Source: Sphingobium jiangsuense (GTDB taxonomy: Bacteria > Pseudomonadota > Alphaproteobacteria > Sphingomonadales > Sphingomonadaceae). From it: a stretch of DNA of 64,000 bases. The notes under the pieces were generated by a model, which saw only the letters and a list, made by a program, of their open reading frames with translations, was not told where the DNA came from and ran no database searches. The translations under genes were made by a program, and so were the position numbers. This document shows positions 34,640 to 43,211 of this stretch, piece by piece. Location of the stretch: positions 1 through 64,000 of the forward strand of contig NZ_JACIDT010000018.1 in NCBI RefSeq assembly GCF_014196495.1, written 5' to 3'. Position 1 is the stretch's first letter; each line of letters begins with the position of its first letter.

Positions 34640-36437
34640 GGCGTTCTCCCGTGCTATCGAGATCGTCGAGGATGCGGTCGCATTCTGTGACCCGCGCCTT
34701 CGCAAGGGCCCGACTTTCGTCATCAAGATCGCGGTGTGACAGCAACGCAAGGTTCCTCTCGCGGCGTCTAGCCCAGACTGGCCGGTGTTTTGGGGTGACG
34801 GCGAAGTTGGCGCATGTCGCGCACGCACTCTGCGTGCGCAGAACGGGATTGGGCCCCTTCTCGCCGCCCAGGCAAGCCGACGTTTCGCGCCGATAGACGC
34901 AATAGCCCCAGTCGCAAACGCCGAGCCGCATGTCGCTTTCACGCAGGATGAAGTCGACATATTCACGCAGGTCGCCGTCGCGCAGCCGTCCGCGGAACCG
35001 ACTGTGTGATGCGATAGCGCGTGCGGCCTTGCCGCCCAGCCTCGTTGCCGTCAGCACGTCCTCCAGAGCGTCACGGGTCTCGGCGAGGACCTCGGCGTCA
35101 ATGAGATCCGCGAGGTGGTAGTCGACGCCGACATAGGCGGCGTCGGTCATCACGCGCGTGACATGGCCGAAGTGCGCCGCCAACGCATGAAGACCGGTTC
35201 GATCGCGGCGCCCGACGAAGCGGGCGAAGGTCTTTCGCCCCTGATGCGTGGTCAGATGCCACCGGCGACCGTCGTGAGGCGGCAAGCCGATGAAGGTGGC
35301 GAACGCGGTGTTGAGATGGTGGTTCAGAACGGTCGATCGGCATATCCCGATCGCGTGAAGGCGATTGACGGGTCGGCGAAGCCAGAGATCGTCGCGGCCG
35401 GTTTCGCGGCGCAGCGGTTCCGAGAGCCGCTCAAGCACGGAGATGGCGCGCACCACGGGAGCCGGCGCGATCCAGCGGTGCACCTCGCCTAACGGGCTTG
35501 TCGCGGTCTTGTAAATCCGACCGCTCACATAATCGAAGGTCTCACTCCCTTCGGCCGCAGGAACCGTCTCGATGCATCCTGCTTGCAGCCCGAGTATCTC
35601 CGAGACGCGGGCGCCGACCAGATAAGCGATGACGACGAAGCACGCATCGTAAAGGCGGTCGATAAGGAAGTTCACCTTGACCGCACTGTTCGCCGATCCC
35701 GTGTGCCACGGCGCGTCCTCACCCTCCAGGATCGCGAAGCTGTGCTGGCCAAGGCGCCCGCTTGCGAGACGATCCTGCAGCGCGATGATATCGTCCGCAG
35801 GCGCCCCGATCAGCCGGATCGCGGCGTTGACGAGCGGCATCGCCACGTCGTCGGGCGTGGCGGGACCGATGTGCAGATTTTTTGGCCGATTCCGCAGCTC
35901 GCGGAGTTTCTCCGCGTCCACGATGGCCGCTGGCGGTGCGCCGGGCACCTTCTCCCGTTGCAGATACAAGAGGTAGAGCAGGTTGGCATAACCGTAGAGG
36001 GTCGAACGCGAGACGTTTGGTCGGCGTCGGCCCGGACGCCCGGCTGCGAACGTGACGAAGTTGTCGCCAGCGCGGCGATCGAGCCGGTCGAAGCGGTCAT
36101 AGCCGTTGCTCGCCATCCAGTTGATGAGCACGCGCAGCCTGCGATATTCACCGACGAGCGTGCTCGTCCGATAGGGCCGCCGACCGGGTGGCGGGTGGAC
36201 TACGAGGCTCCACAGGAAGGTCTTGGCACCGTCGCGCAGCGCCCGCCATCGTTCGTCCCCGAAGCTGCTTCCGTCATGGAGAGCGAAGGTCCAGTCGAGC
36301 ATGAACTCGCTCAAGATCGCACCCGGCGTCGCGACGTCGAGATGCCATAAATCGTCCGTAAGCAGCGATCGCGACGACACGTGCACGGGCGTGCCGTCCG
36401 CGTGATCGCGTGCGGCGATGTTCGTCGCGGCGTTCAT
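34632..36437 (-). CDS. intB: Tyrosine recombinase IntB (large)
   Basis: The 601-residue protein has a long N-terminal arm-binding part and a C-terminal catalytic domain with YLVGARVSEILGL (first Arg near residue 280), THQGRKTFARF (His/Arg box near 400), HFGHVTRVMTDAAYVG (His and Tyr near 440). A Cys-rich C-terminal zone (CDWGYCVYR, CATCANF) may bind zinc. It overlaps the middle gene by four bases (ATGA). In SE-type modules IntB works with IntA for excision and integration. Confidence 0.82.
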   Translation of the reverse strand: MNAATNIAARDHADGTPVHVSSRSLLTDDLWHLDVATPGAILSEFMLDWTFALHDGSSFGDERWRALRDGAKTFLWSLVVHPPPGRRPYRTSTLVGEYRRLRVLINWMASNGYDRFDRLDRRAGDNFVTFAAGRPGRRRPNVSRSTLYGYANLLYLLYLQREKVPGAPPAAIVDAEKLRELRNRPKNLHIGPATPDDVAMPLVNAAIRLIGAPADDIIALQDRLASGRLGQHSFAILEGEDAPWHTGSANSAVKVNFLIDRLYDACFVVIAYLVGARVSEILGLQAGCIETVPAAEGSETFDYVSGRIYKTATSPLGEVHRWIAPAPVVRAISVLERLSEPLRRETGRDDLWLRRPVNRLHAIGICRSTVLNHHLNTAFATFIGLPPHDGRRWHLTTHQGRKTFARFVGRRDRTGLHALAAHFGHVTRVMTDAAYVGVDYHLADLIDAEVLAETRDALEDVLTATRLGGKAARAIASHSRFRGRLRDGDLREYVDFILRESDMRLGVCDWGYCVYRRETSACLGGEKGPNPVLRTQSACATCANFAVTPKHRPVWARRRERNLALLSHRDLDDESRALAKARVTECDRILDDLDSTGERHD

Positions 36438-38200
36438 TCCATTTCCGCCAGCGGCGGAAGCAACGCCATCAAGCGGCAGGCCGCTTCATGCAAGTTTTCA
36501 GGGAAGCCGGGCAGGATGTCTTCGATGAGGATGCGATGGCTCGGTCCGTAGAGGAGTTTCCAGCGGTGCGCGTCGATCCGTTCGCGAGCCGCTTCAAGTG
36601 CGGATTTCAGCTGAAGTATGCGCGCCAGATGCTCGGCGTCGATTGGGATGACAAGGCCGGGACAGGCAAGGCAACCAAGGAAGGCGGGACAGAGCCGCCC
36701 GGGCGCTGCCGCAATACCGGCGAGCGGATCGGTGCATATATGACCGGCAGTGTGCGCGTCTGCGCCTGGCGCCATACCAGCGCACGCCCCAGCTCGATCA
36801 TCCCGCCGCGCCTCGCCCGTCACCCATACGACCATCATTGCCTGCAACCTGGCGATGGTCTCGTCCTGGATGCGCTTCGCCTCGGGACCACGCACATAAA
36901 GATCGGTCGTATCGACGCGGGCATGGTTGAGAACGGCCTGAGCGGCGCGGATGTCGCCGCCGGAGGCGGCATAGTGCCGGGTGGCGACGCTTCCGCGGAA
37001 CTGCTTGGGCGTGAAGTTCGGGAGCAGTGCCTGGGGGTTTGACGGATTCGCCGCATTCGACGCGGCGATATGGGCGTTAGTGCGGGCGATGAAGGCCCGG
37101 ATGCCGTTGGTCAGTGTCTGGTGCGCGATCGGAGCGATCCCCCGCGCGCCATTGCCGCGGACGAGGAACAGGCGGTCACGATTTCCCTGGGATGCATGCG
37201 GTACGAGCGGAGCCGTCATCCTCAGCAGCTTCTCGATGAGATTCGGGGCGGCGTAGGGACGGCGCCGATCGAACGACCGGCGCTGCGTGCGGCGTATCGA
37301 GCCGCCAGCGCGCGGCTTCGTCCACTCGATCATGATCTGGCTCGGATCGAGCGGATGCGGGACCAGGCAGTCACGGGCCATATGCCGAAGGGCGTCGGGA
37401 TTGGCTGCGGTCTGTATTGCGATGGCGACGAAGAACGGCACCAGCGTTGCGACGGTGAGATGCAGATAACCCGCCAGTTCCAGCGCGCCGCCCTGCGAGT
37501 GGATACGATTATGGAGAGCGGGCACGGCGCTATAGCGCGGCATCATACCGAACCCGAGACGGTGCAGCTCGTGGAGGAGCGCGCCGCGATCGGAGGCTGT
37601 CTCGGGCTGTGCGAGCAGCCGTTGTCCCTCTTCGAAGCTCGTCCATGCCGCATCGATCTCGCGGTAGCAGGCGGTCAAGATGGCCTTGAGTTGCGCTTGC
37701 GGGAGCCGGATTTGCGGCTCCGCGGCATGGCGTCCAGGGAACGGATTGTGGGGGAAGTCGATCGGCGGGATATGCTCGGTCGCGACGAGCCAACCCAGGA
37801 GCAGCTTGACGGGCAGATACCGCTTGTATCGCGTAGCGAGCGACCACGGTGCGCCGCTGGTGGTGCGCTGTATATCGAGCCATGCGATATAGCGGCCCAC
37901 GAGGCCGGTGCCGAGATCGCCCACGCTCACTGATCGTCCCGACGACGCAAGGCAGCGCGCAAATGTCCGCAGCGCTTTCCAGCATGTGTCGCGCGAGGCG
38001 GTTGCCGCCGAGGCGTAATGCCCGCGGAAGGCATTCGCAAAGTGATCTATCAAGGCATGCGGCACCCCGGAAGCCGTCATGTCAAACTGCTGTTCGACCT
38101 CGCCCCATCGGTCCCGGAAGACGACCATCGCCCCGGATTCCAAAGCGGAGTCCGGAGCGGCCGCCGCTGCTAGGCGGCGGTCGATGCGGGGCCTAGCCGC
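36434..38200 (-). CDS. tfp: Tyrosine-recombinase-fold protein (Tfp-like)
   Basis: About 588 residues from ATG 38200 (MAARPRIDRRLAAAAAPDSA); a longer frame from 38266 lies inside intA. The recombinase fold is recognisable (NPDALRHMARD, then FRGSVATRHYAASG, VLNHARVDTTDLYVRG) but the first Arg box and the His of the second box are not standard. In strand-biased elements the middle protein is called Tfp and is often catalytically degenerate; here a Tyr is still present in DLYV. It overlaps intA by eight bases and intB by four. Confidence 0.72.
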   Translation of the reverse strand, partial: AARPRIDRRLAAAAAPDSALESGAMVVFRDRWGEVEQQFDMTASGVPHALIDHFANAFRGHYASAATASRDTCWKALRTFARCLASSGRSVSVGDLGTGLVGRYIAWLDIQRTTSGAPWSLATRYKRYLPVKLLLGWLVATEHIPPIDFPHNPFPGRHAAEPQIRLPQAQLKAILTACYREIDAAWTSFEEGQRLLAQPETASDRGALLHELHRLGFGMMPRYSAVPALHNRIHSQGGALELAGYLHLTVATLVPFFVAIAIQTAANPDALRHMARDCLVPHPLDPSQIMIEWTKPRAGGSIRRTQRRSFDRRRPYAAPNLIEKLLRMTAPLVPHASQGNRDRLFLVRGNGARGIAPIAHQTLTNGIRAFIARTNAHIAASNAANPSNPQALLPNFTPKQFRGSVATRHYAASGGDIRAAQAVLNHARVDTTDLYVRGPEAKRIQDETIARLQAMMVVWVTGEARRDDRAGACAGMAPGADAHTAGHICTDPLAGIAAAPGRLCPAFLGCLACPGLVIPIDAEHLARILQLKSALEAARERIDAHRWKLLYGPSHRILIEDILPGFPENLHEAACRLMALLPPLAEME

Positions 38201-39344
38201 CATCGATCGCCTCCCCATAGAGATAGGCCAGGCTTTCGGCGATTTCCCGGTCGTGCAGCTCGACACAGCGCAGGTAAATAGATGTCGTCTGGATCGAGCT
38301 ATGCCCCATCAGAACCTGCAGCACCTTCAACGGGTTGATGGCGGGATTAACCGCCGCCTGCGCTTGCAGCCGCACCAGCATCGTCATCGCGAAGGTATGG
38401 CGCAGCCAGTGCAGCGATCCCTTGATTGCTGCGGCGTCAAAGGCTGCGGCGAGGACCGCGGTGAGCCGGGCGCGCGTGACGGGATTGCCGTAGTGATTGA
38501 GAAAGAGATTGGCGGGAGGTTGGTAGGGTGAGCGTCTGCGTGTCCGCATTCGGACGAGCGCGGCGCGGTCCTCGCCGATATACCAATGCGTCCGATCGAT
38601 CAGCCGGATCGGCGGATAGACAGCGCGCGGCCGCGCCCCCTTCGTGGCGGTGAGGGAGATGCCGATGAGCGGAACGCTCTCGGCGTCGATCGCGCAAACA
38701 TCGGGCACCTGCTCCACCGCCAGCGCGCATAGTTCCATGCGGCGCATGCCGGTGGCGAGCGCCCATTCGGCCATCAACCGGTATGGCATGTCGAGATGGG
38801 AGAACAGATGCTTCAGCTCGTCGATGCGCAGCGGTCGGGGCAAGGTTTCGAACTCGGCAACCGTCAGCGCATTGGCGCGGACGGTCGCGCGCTGCCCCAG
38901 ATGGGCCAGGAAGCCTTGCCTTCGCCGCTTCGTTATTGCCAGATCAGCGTACAGAACGGGGCGTTCGTCGATCCAGCCATGAGCATGCGCCCATTCATAG
39001 AAGCGGCATATGGTGCGGACGCGATCATTGATCGTCGAGCGCGCGTAGGGCCTGCGCGTGTAGGCACTCGGTTGCTCGAGCATCCGATTGCGGTAGGCGG
39101 CGATGGTTTCCGTCCGCACCTCGCGCCAGGAGATGCCCGACTGCTCCAGACTGTCGAACCAGTCGTAGAGGTGCTCGGCGTAGGTCCGCAGCGTTTCGCG
39201 ACTATGGGTACGGCCGTAGAGCGTCGCGATCTCGTGGAGATAATCGAATGCCGGTTCGATGATCTCCATGCCGGTGGTCAACAATATCGGGAAGTGCGCC
39301 GGGATACCGGTGTGCCCATCGGCCGCGCGGATGATGGTGACCAT
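38193..39344 (-). CDS. intA: Tyrosine recombinase IntA
   Basis: The 383-residue protein is the most canonical recombinase of the module. A SAM-like core-binding domain (about residues 35-140) is followed by ATGMRRMELCAL (first Arg near 205), LHWLRHTFAMTM (His-x-x-Arg near 308) and VLMGHSSIQTTSIYLR with the nucleophile Tyr near 355. All catalytic positions are present. It is the first gene of intA-tfp-intB-srap, and palindromes upstream (39366-39382, 39411-39467) may mark its promoter or an element end. Confidence 0.87.
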   Translation of the reverse strand: MVTIIRAADGHTGIPAHFPILLTTGMEIIEPAFDYLHEIATLYGRTHSRETLRTYAEHLYDWFDSLEQSGISWREVRTETIAAYRNRMLEQPSAYTRRPYARSTINDRVRTICRFYEWAHAHGWIDERPVLYADLAITKRRRQGFLAHLGQRATVRANALTVAEFETLPRPLRIDELKHLFSHLDMPYRLMAEWALATGMRRMELCALAVEQVPDVCAIDAESVPLIGISLTATKGARPRAVYPPIRLIDRTHWYIGEDRAALVRMRTRRRSPYQPPANLFLNHYGNPVTRARLTAVLAAAFDAAAIKGSLHWLRHTFAMTMLVRLQAQAAVNPAINPLKVLQVLMGHSSIQTTSIYLRCVELHDREIAESLAYLYGEAIDGG

Positions 39345-39711
39345 GTTCTTCCTCCCTCGACCGGGCGCGACCTTCGGTCGCGATTGACCGCAACACGAGC
39401 TCCGCCCGAAGGGAACAGGCCGACCACCGCCTGCTCTATGGGGTAGCGCGGCGGTCGGCCTGCTCCCTCCTCACCGTAGGTTACAATCAGGACAGTCTTG
39501 AGAAACGTGACCTAACCGCCGTCCTTGAGGCGGCCTCGGACGTCTGACAGAATGGGAAGACTGTGAGAGATGTTCCCTCTCGTCGGGAGACCTCGGCCGA
39601 GGCGTAGCGACGTGCGGACCGAAGGGTCCGCATGGCACGCGAGCGAGCCGGGGCATCGAGCCATCTCGTCGAAAGAACGGGACCGAGCGCGTGGCCCGGT
39701 CCCGGCTGCCG
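39345..39711. other. Intergenic region upstream of intA
   Basis: No gene was seen. It holds a short hairpin CGCGACC-TTC-GGTCGCG (39366-39382), a 20-bp imperfect inverted repeat (39411-39467) and GC-rich sequence. One end of the recombinase element may lie here. Confidence 0.4.
39411..39467. repeat. 20-bp imperfect inverted repeat upstream of intA
   Basis: GGGAACAGGCCGACCACCGC (39411-39430) pairs with GCGGCGGTCGGCCTGCTCCC (39448-39467), two mismatches, 17-base loop. Located 67 bases before the intA start. It could be a recombinase binding site, terminator-like hairpin or operator. Confidence 0.55.
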
Positions 39712-40527
39712 TCAGGGGTGACGGCCGCAATGGCAATAGTGTTCGTCGATGCCGGTCAGGGAGCATAGGCCGGGTCCGAAGTCGGCATATCGCTCGTCCT
39801 CGCCCGCGATGTAGCCGTGGTCATTGGCGATCTTGACGGCGTAGCGGCGCAGGTCCGGATCAAGCTTGTTGATGGCGCGTGCACAGGCCGTGGAGAACTG
39901 GCGGGCGTAGAGTTCGTACGTCGCGCCGGCGGTGGCCCGCATCTCCGCTTCGGCGAGCCGTTCCGCGTCGGCACGCAACTGTTCGAGGGTCAGAAACTGC
40001 GGCGTCTCCTTGATGCACGAACCCCCGGATAGAGCGATAGGCTGGTTCTGGATCACCACGCGATAGGCCGGGCTATCGTCCGAGAGTGCTCGAAGGATCG
40101 CGTAGCCGTTCGATCGGGCGACCTGGCGTGCGATGCGGCAAGTTAGGCGGTAGAGCCGGTCATGCTCGGCCCTGAAGAAATCCCGTTCGGTGGAGGTTTG
40201 GGCAACGCTGACTAAGCGCCCGCAGGTCTGGGTAAGTGCGAGATATCTTTCGAGCAGGCGAATGAGCCGGAAGCCAGTCGCTTGCGCTGGCCAGTAGCCC
40301 GGCTCGTGCGGTTGGACAATATGGGCGGTATCCGGCCGGACGTCGTCGATGTCGTCATCCGGATTGTCCGGCACATGGTCGTCGGGGATCCGATAGACGG
40401 TTCCGCAGTGCGAGCAGCGCGCGCGTTCGTCGACATGATCATATTGCTCGGCGTCGAAGAGGGTCGTGCAGTTTGGACAGAATGGGGTGCTGAACAGCGT
40501 GCGCAGGGAGTGGTGAAGATTGTCCAT
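39712..40527 (-). CDS. Zinc-ribbon protein, unknown
   Basis: From ATG 40527 (GGAGG six bases upstream) the protein has 271 residues. An N-terminal zinc ribbon (FCPNCTTLF ... CSHCGTVY, residues about 17-45) is followed by an acidic linker and a helical domain, and the end is Cys/His-rich (DEHYCHCGRHP). Such ribbons bind nucleic acid or proteins. It belongs to the plasmid backbone cluster; no named family is recognised. Confidence 0.6.
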   Translation of the reverse strand: MDNLHHSLRTLFSTPFCPNCTTLFDAEQYDHVDERARCSHCGTVYRIPDDHVPDNPDDDIDDVRPDTAHIVQPHEPGYWPAQATGFRLIRLLERYLALTQTCGRLVSVAQTSTERDFFRAEHDRLYRLTCRIARQVARSNGYAILRALSDDSPAYRVVIQNQPIALSGGSCIKETPQFLTLEQLRADAERLAEAEMRATAGATYELYARQFSTACARAINKLDPDLRRYAVKIANDHGYIAGEDERYADFGPGLCSLTGIDEHYCHCGRHP

Positions 40528-40638
40528 CGAAGCCTCCGTTGATGATGGTGCGCTCCCCATCTCGCATCGATGAGGATGGGCTCATCTGGACGCGGTGTTG
40601 AGGCGGTCAGGGACGGCATGGCCGCCGCGTGAGCGGGC

Positions 40639-40705
40639 AGCGGGGGGAGCCGATTTTGTCGCCGGGAAGCGCAGCGCGCCGGCCGGCAAAATTGGGGGGA
40701 CCGCT
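40639..40705. repeat. Intergenic palindrome family, element C
   Basis: AGCGGGGGGAGCCGATTTTG at the left and CAAAATTGGGGGGACCGCT at the right form long imperfect arms; the inner part is CGCCGG/CCGGCCGG. The right flank GATCCTTGACGG is repeated after element D as CATCCTCGACGG. Confidence 0.75.
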
Positions 40706-41043
40706 GATCCTTGACGGCCGATCGACACCCAGCGTCATGCTTTGGCGATGAAGCCTCGTCTGATGCCGAGATGTGAGAGAGCTTGGGTCCCGTCTCCCAT
40801 CTTAGGCACGTGTCCGTGCCTGCCGGCAAGGCACTGTGGCTCGCTGTTCAGACGACCCACCTTGGTGTCTTCCCATGTCTGTGATAGGTGGCTGTTTGCG
40901 CCGCGAAGGCCGTGGCGCCGGGACTGGTAATCCCGTCGAGAAAGGCAGCTCGGTGTGATCTCACGCCGGGGTGCCTGCGCATATGTCCAGGTGCCTTGGT
41001 GCTAAAAGCGTAGGCGCATGTCTCGACGTGTTACCAGCCCCGG

Positions 41044-41070
41044 CTCCCGCGCCTCGTGCGCGGGAGTTTT
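41044..41070 (+). terminator. Plus-strand rho-independent terminator without an upstream gene
   Basis: CTCCCGCGC (41044-41052) pairs with GCGCGGGAG (41058-41066), then TTTT. It works only on the plus strand, where no gene is seen in the previous 1.5 kb; it ends 42 bases before the small gene at 41112. It may be an attenuator or the end of an ncRNA. Confidence 0.6.
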
Positions 41071-41111
41071 GAGCAAGGGTTCGACCTTTGCGCATTGCGG
41101 GGAGCCTGGGG

Positions 41112-41372
41112 ATGACCAATTCGGGACGAGAGATTGTTCCCCGCCGCGCGAAAGCCGCACCGCGCACGCCGGAATCAATCGACATATATGATCCGCAGGG
41201 AATCGATTCAAACGTCCGCCGGGCCCTCGCAGTCGTGCTGATGCGTGAGGCGATGGCGGCGCTCGAGCAAGCTGGCGAGCAGATGGCGACCTGTCATTTA
41301 CAGGCGGCGATCGACAGCCTCATGCGTCGAAGGACCGACAGGATCCCGCCGGAGAAGAATTGCCGGGACTAA
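41112..41372 (+). CDS. Small protein, unknown
   Basis: From ATG 41112 (GGGGAGCC about seven to ten bases upstream) the protein has 86 residues, with a basic start (SGREIVPRRAKAAPRTPESI) and a helical C-terminal half (AVVLMREAMAALEQAGEQMA). It could be a small regulator. It is convergent with the next gene, six bases between stops. Confidence 0.5.
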   Translation: MTNSGREIVPRRAKAAPRTPESIDIYDPQGIDSNVRRALAVVLMREAMAALEQAGEQMATCHLQAAIDSLMRRRTDRIPPEKNCRD

Positions 41373-41378
41373 CGCATG

Positions 41379-41945
41379 TCAGGCCCATGCGAAGCGGGCA
41401 GCCTCGCGCTCCTGCGCGCTCGCGACGAGACGCTCTAGTCGGGGCAGGTAATGACCGACACCGCGCAGCGCCGCGCGGCTCGGCGTGGCCGGATCGGACA
41501 GCCGGGCGCGTAGGAGATCGATGGGGATGTCACCGACGCTGTCAGGCTCGATCGCGAGCGCTTCGAGCAGCGCGTAGGCATTGCCGTAGGCGAGATCGAG
41601 TTCGACGCCCTGATCGGACGTGAGGGCGACGCGCAGGATGATCTCGGCGCTGCTCGGGCAGTGATGGATCGCGATGCGCTTGCCTCTGAACTGGGCCTCC
41701 TCGACGACTGCGATGACAGTGGCCTCGTGGTCGAAAATGCCCGTGATCGCGGCGAGCGCGAGTGGACAGACGCGCGCCTCGAAGCTGTCGCCAAGATATT
41801 CGTCGGGTTCGAGCAGCGCGATGCCGATACGATCTCCTTCGGAACGGAGGAACCGGCGGAAAGCCGCAAGCTTGCGGGCTGTGATGATGGCGCTGGGCGA
41901 GGCTGTATCGTCGGCCGGCTCGGTGATGCGGAACAGGATGGACAC
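41379..41945 (-). CDS. Plasmid backbone protein, unknown
   Basis: About 188 residues from GTG 41945, chosen for GAGGAG eight bases upstream. It is a mixed alpha/beta soluble protein (ILFRITEPADDTASPSAIIT; FLRSEGDRIGIALLEPDEYL). No motif is recognised. It lies 3' of the DUF2493 gene with a terminator and the second TΨC-like hairpin between them. Confidence 0.55.
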   Translation of the reverse strand: MSILFRITEPADDTASPSAIITARKLAAFRRFLRSEGDRIGIALLEPDEYLGDSFEARVCPLALAAITGIFDHEATVIAVVEEAQFRGKRIAIHHCPSSAEIILRVALTSDQGVELDLAYGNAYALLEALAIEPDSVGDIPIDLLRARLSDPATPSRAALRGVGHYLPRLERLVASAQEREAARFAWA

Positions 41946-42037
41946 GGGCTTGGTCTCCTCGGCTGAAAGCGCCTCGCCTCTCCCCTCTTTCCTTGGCCCT
42001 TTCGGGTATTGTCCGTGCGGCGCGCGCCAGCGCCCGG

Positions 42038-42070
42038 CGGTGCGCGGGGGTTCGATGCCCCCGCGCACCG
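42038..42070. repeat. TΨC-arm-like hairpin, copy 2
   Basis: CGGTGCGCGGGGG pairs perfectly (13 bp) with CCCCCGCGCACCG around TTCGATG, the same loop as copy 1 at 33276. It follows a minus-strand terminator at the same relative place as copy 1. Confidence 0.65.
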
Positions 42071-42083
42071 CATCCTCGCAGCG

Positions 42084-42123
42084 AAAAAGCAGGAGAGGCC
42101 CCGGCGATTGCCGGAGCCTCTCC
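42084..42123 (-). terminator. Rho-independent terminator of the DUF2493 gene
   Basis: On the minus strand GGAGAGGC...GCCTCTCC with an inner CCGGC/GCCGG stem runs into CTGCTTTTT. It begins nine bases beyond the stop codon at 42132. Confidence 0.85.
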
Positions 42124-42131
42124 CGGACGCG

Positions 42132-43211
42132 TCACCGACGACGGCGACCACCGCCGTTCACCATGGCGGCGTAATAGTCGTCCTGGGTCCAGGGATCGAA
42201 TTCGTCCCGCGACTTTGCGGTTCTGCCGGTGGGCTGGGCGGGCTGCGGCTTGGCTGACGGTTCGAGCTTCACGATGTGGAGGGGAACGCCTGCCTGCCGC
42301 AGCTTCTGGGCGAGGTTCATCTGGATGCCGGAGCCTTCGCAGACGACAGCTTCGACCGGCTTGAGGGCGAGCAGCCGATCGTTGCGGACGAAGGCGGCCT
42401 TGGCCCCCAGCCGGCGGTCGAGGCGGAACATGATGACCTTCACGCCGCGTGCTGCTGCCCATGCCTGCGCGATGGCATCGCAGCCCTTGGTCTGTGCTGT
42501 CGTGGCGAGGATCATCTCCGGGATGCGGGCCAGGATCGAGTCCAGACCCTTCCAGAGCATGTCATGATCCTCCCAGACCTGACCGCCCGAGAAGGCAACG
42601 ACCGGACCTTCCGGAGCGAACTGCTCACGGCGTTCCCGCATCCGGGCGGCGAGATAGTCTCGGGCGTCGATCATCGAGGCGGTGACGCCCTTCGAGACCC
42701 GGCTGCCGCGCGTCGGCGAATAGGGCCGTCCGGTCTCGACCCGGTAGACGTCGGCGGCGTGGTCGCGCATGCATTCCATGGCATCCCGGCACCCCTGCAG
42801 CGTCTGGCAGAGCAGCTGCGCCTCCTCGATCTGCGATGCGTAGATTTCGCTGGGATCGAAGCTGCGCGCGAGTTCGCCAAGCTCCTTGGCCGCATCGTCC
42901 TCGCGGTCGCTGATGCGCTTCGCCACCACATGGAAGCTGTTGACGAAGCCCCAGGCGAGATCGCTCGCGAAGGGTTCGAGGCGGGTGTCGCGGAACACAT
43001 CGAAGAGCGTCGCCATCACCATTTCGACGGCGGCTCGGCTCTGTTCCGGATCGGGCATTTCCAGTTGCTCGCTCTCGTCGACAGGCGAAAGCTTGGCGCG
43101 CTCGTCATGCTCGATGAAGGCGGCTTCGTAGAGCGGGCTACGCTGGTCGGTTCCCGTCTCGCTGGCGATGAAGCTGGCGAAATCGGCGAAGTTCGAGAAG
43201 GACTTGGACAT
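42132..43211 (-). CDS. DUF2493 (SLOG-like) protein
   Basis: From ATG 43211 (GGAGG six bases upstream) the protein has 359 residues. The N-terminal two thirds are helical; the C-terminal domain (about residues 195-330) has VVAFSGGQVWEDHDMLW and ALKPVEAVVCEGSGIQMN, the DUF2493 pattern, a Rossmann-like SLOG fold thought to bind nucleotides or ligands. It ends in a basic tail. Frequent on sphingomonad plasmids; function unknown. Confidence 0.75.
   Translation of the reverse strand: MSKSFSNFADFASFIASETGTDQRSPLYEAAFIEHDERAKLSPVDESEQLEMPDPEQSRAAVEMVMATLFDVFRDTRLEPFASDLAWGFVNSFHVVAKRISDREDDAAKELGELARSFDPSEIYASQIEEAQLLCQTLQGCRDAMECMRDHAADVYRVETGRPYSPTRGSRVSKGVTASMIDARDYLAARMRERREQFAPEGPVVAFSGGQVWEDHDMLWKGLDSILARIPEMILATTAQTKGCDAIAQAWAAARGVKVIMFRLDRRLGAKAAFVRNDRLLALKPVEAVVCEGSGIQMNLAQKLRQAGVPLHIVKLEPSAKPQPAQPTGRTAKSRDEFDPWTQDDYYAAMVNGGGRRRR

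Larger units (their letters stand above)
40528..41111. other. Long gene-free region
   Basis: About 580 bases without a credible gene. It contains palindrome element C (40639-40705) and ends in a plus-strand terminator (41044-41070) before the next gene. A non-coding transcript of about 300 bases ending there is possible. Confidence 0.4.

Noticed and set aside
34169..39344. RIT (recombinase in trio) element or Tn554
   Set aside because: RIT recombinases are all about 300-400 residues; Tn554 has one large TnpB. Two proteins of about 600 residues plus IntA and a small helper fit the SE module better.
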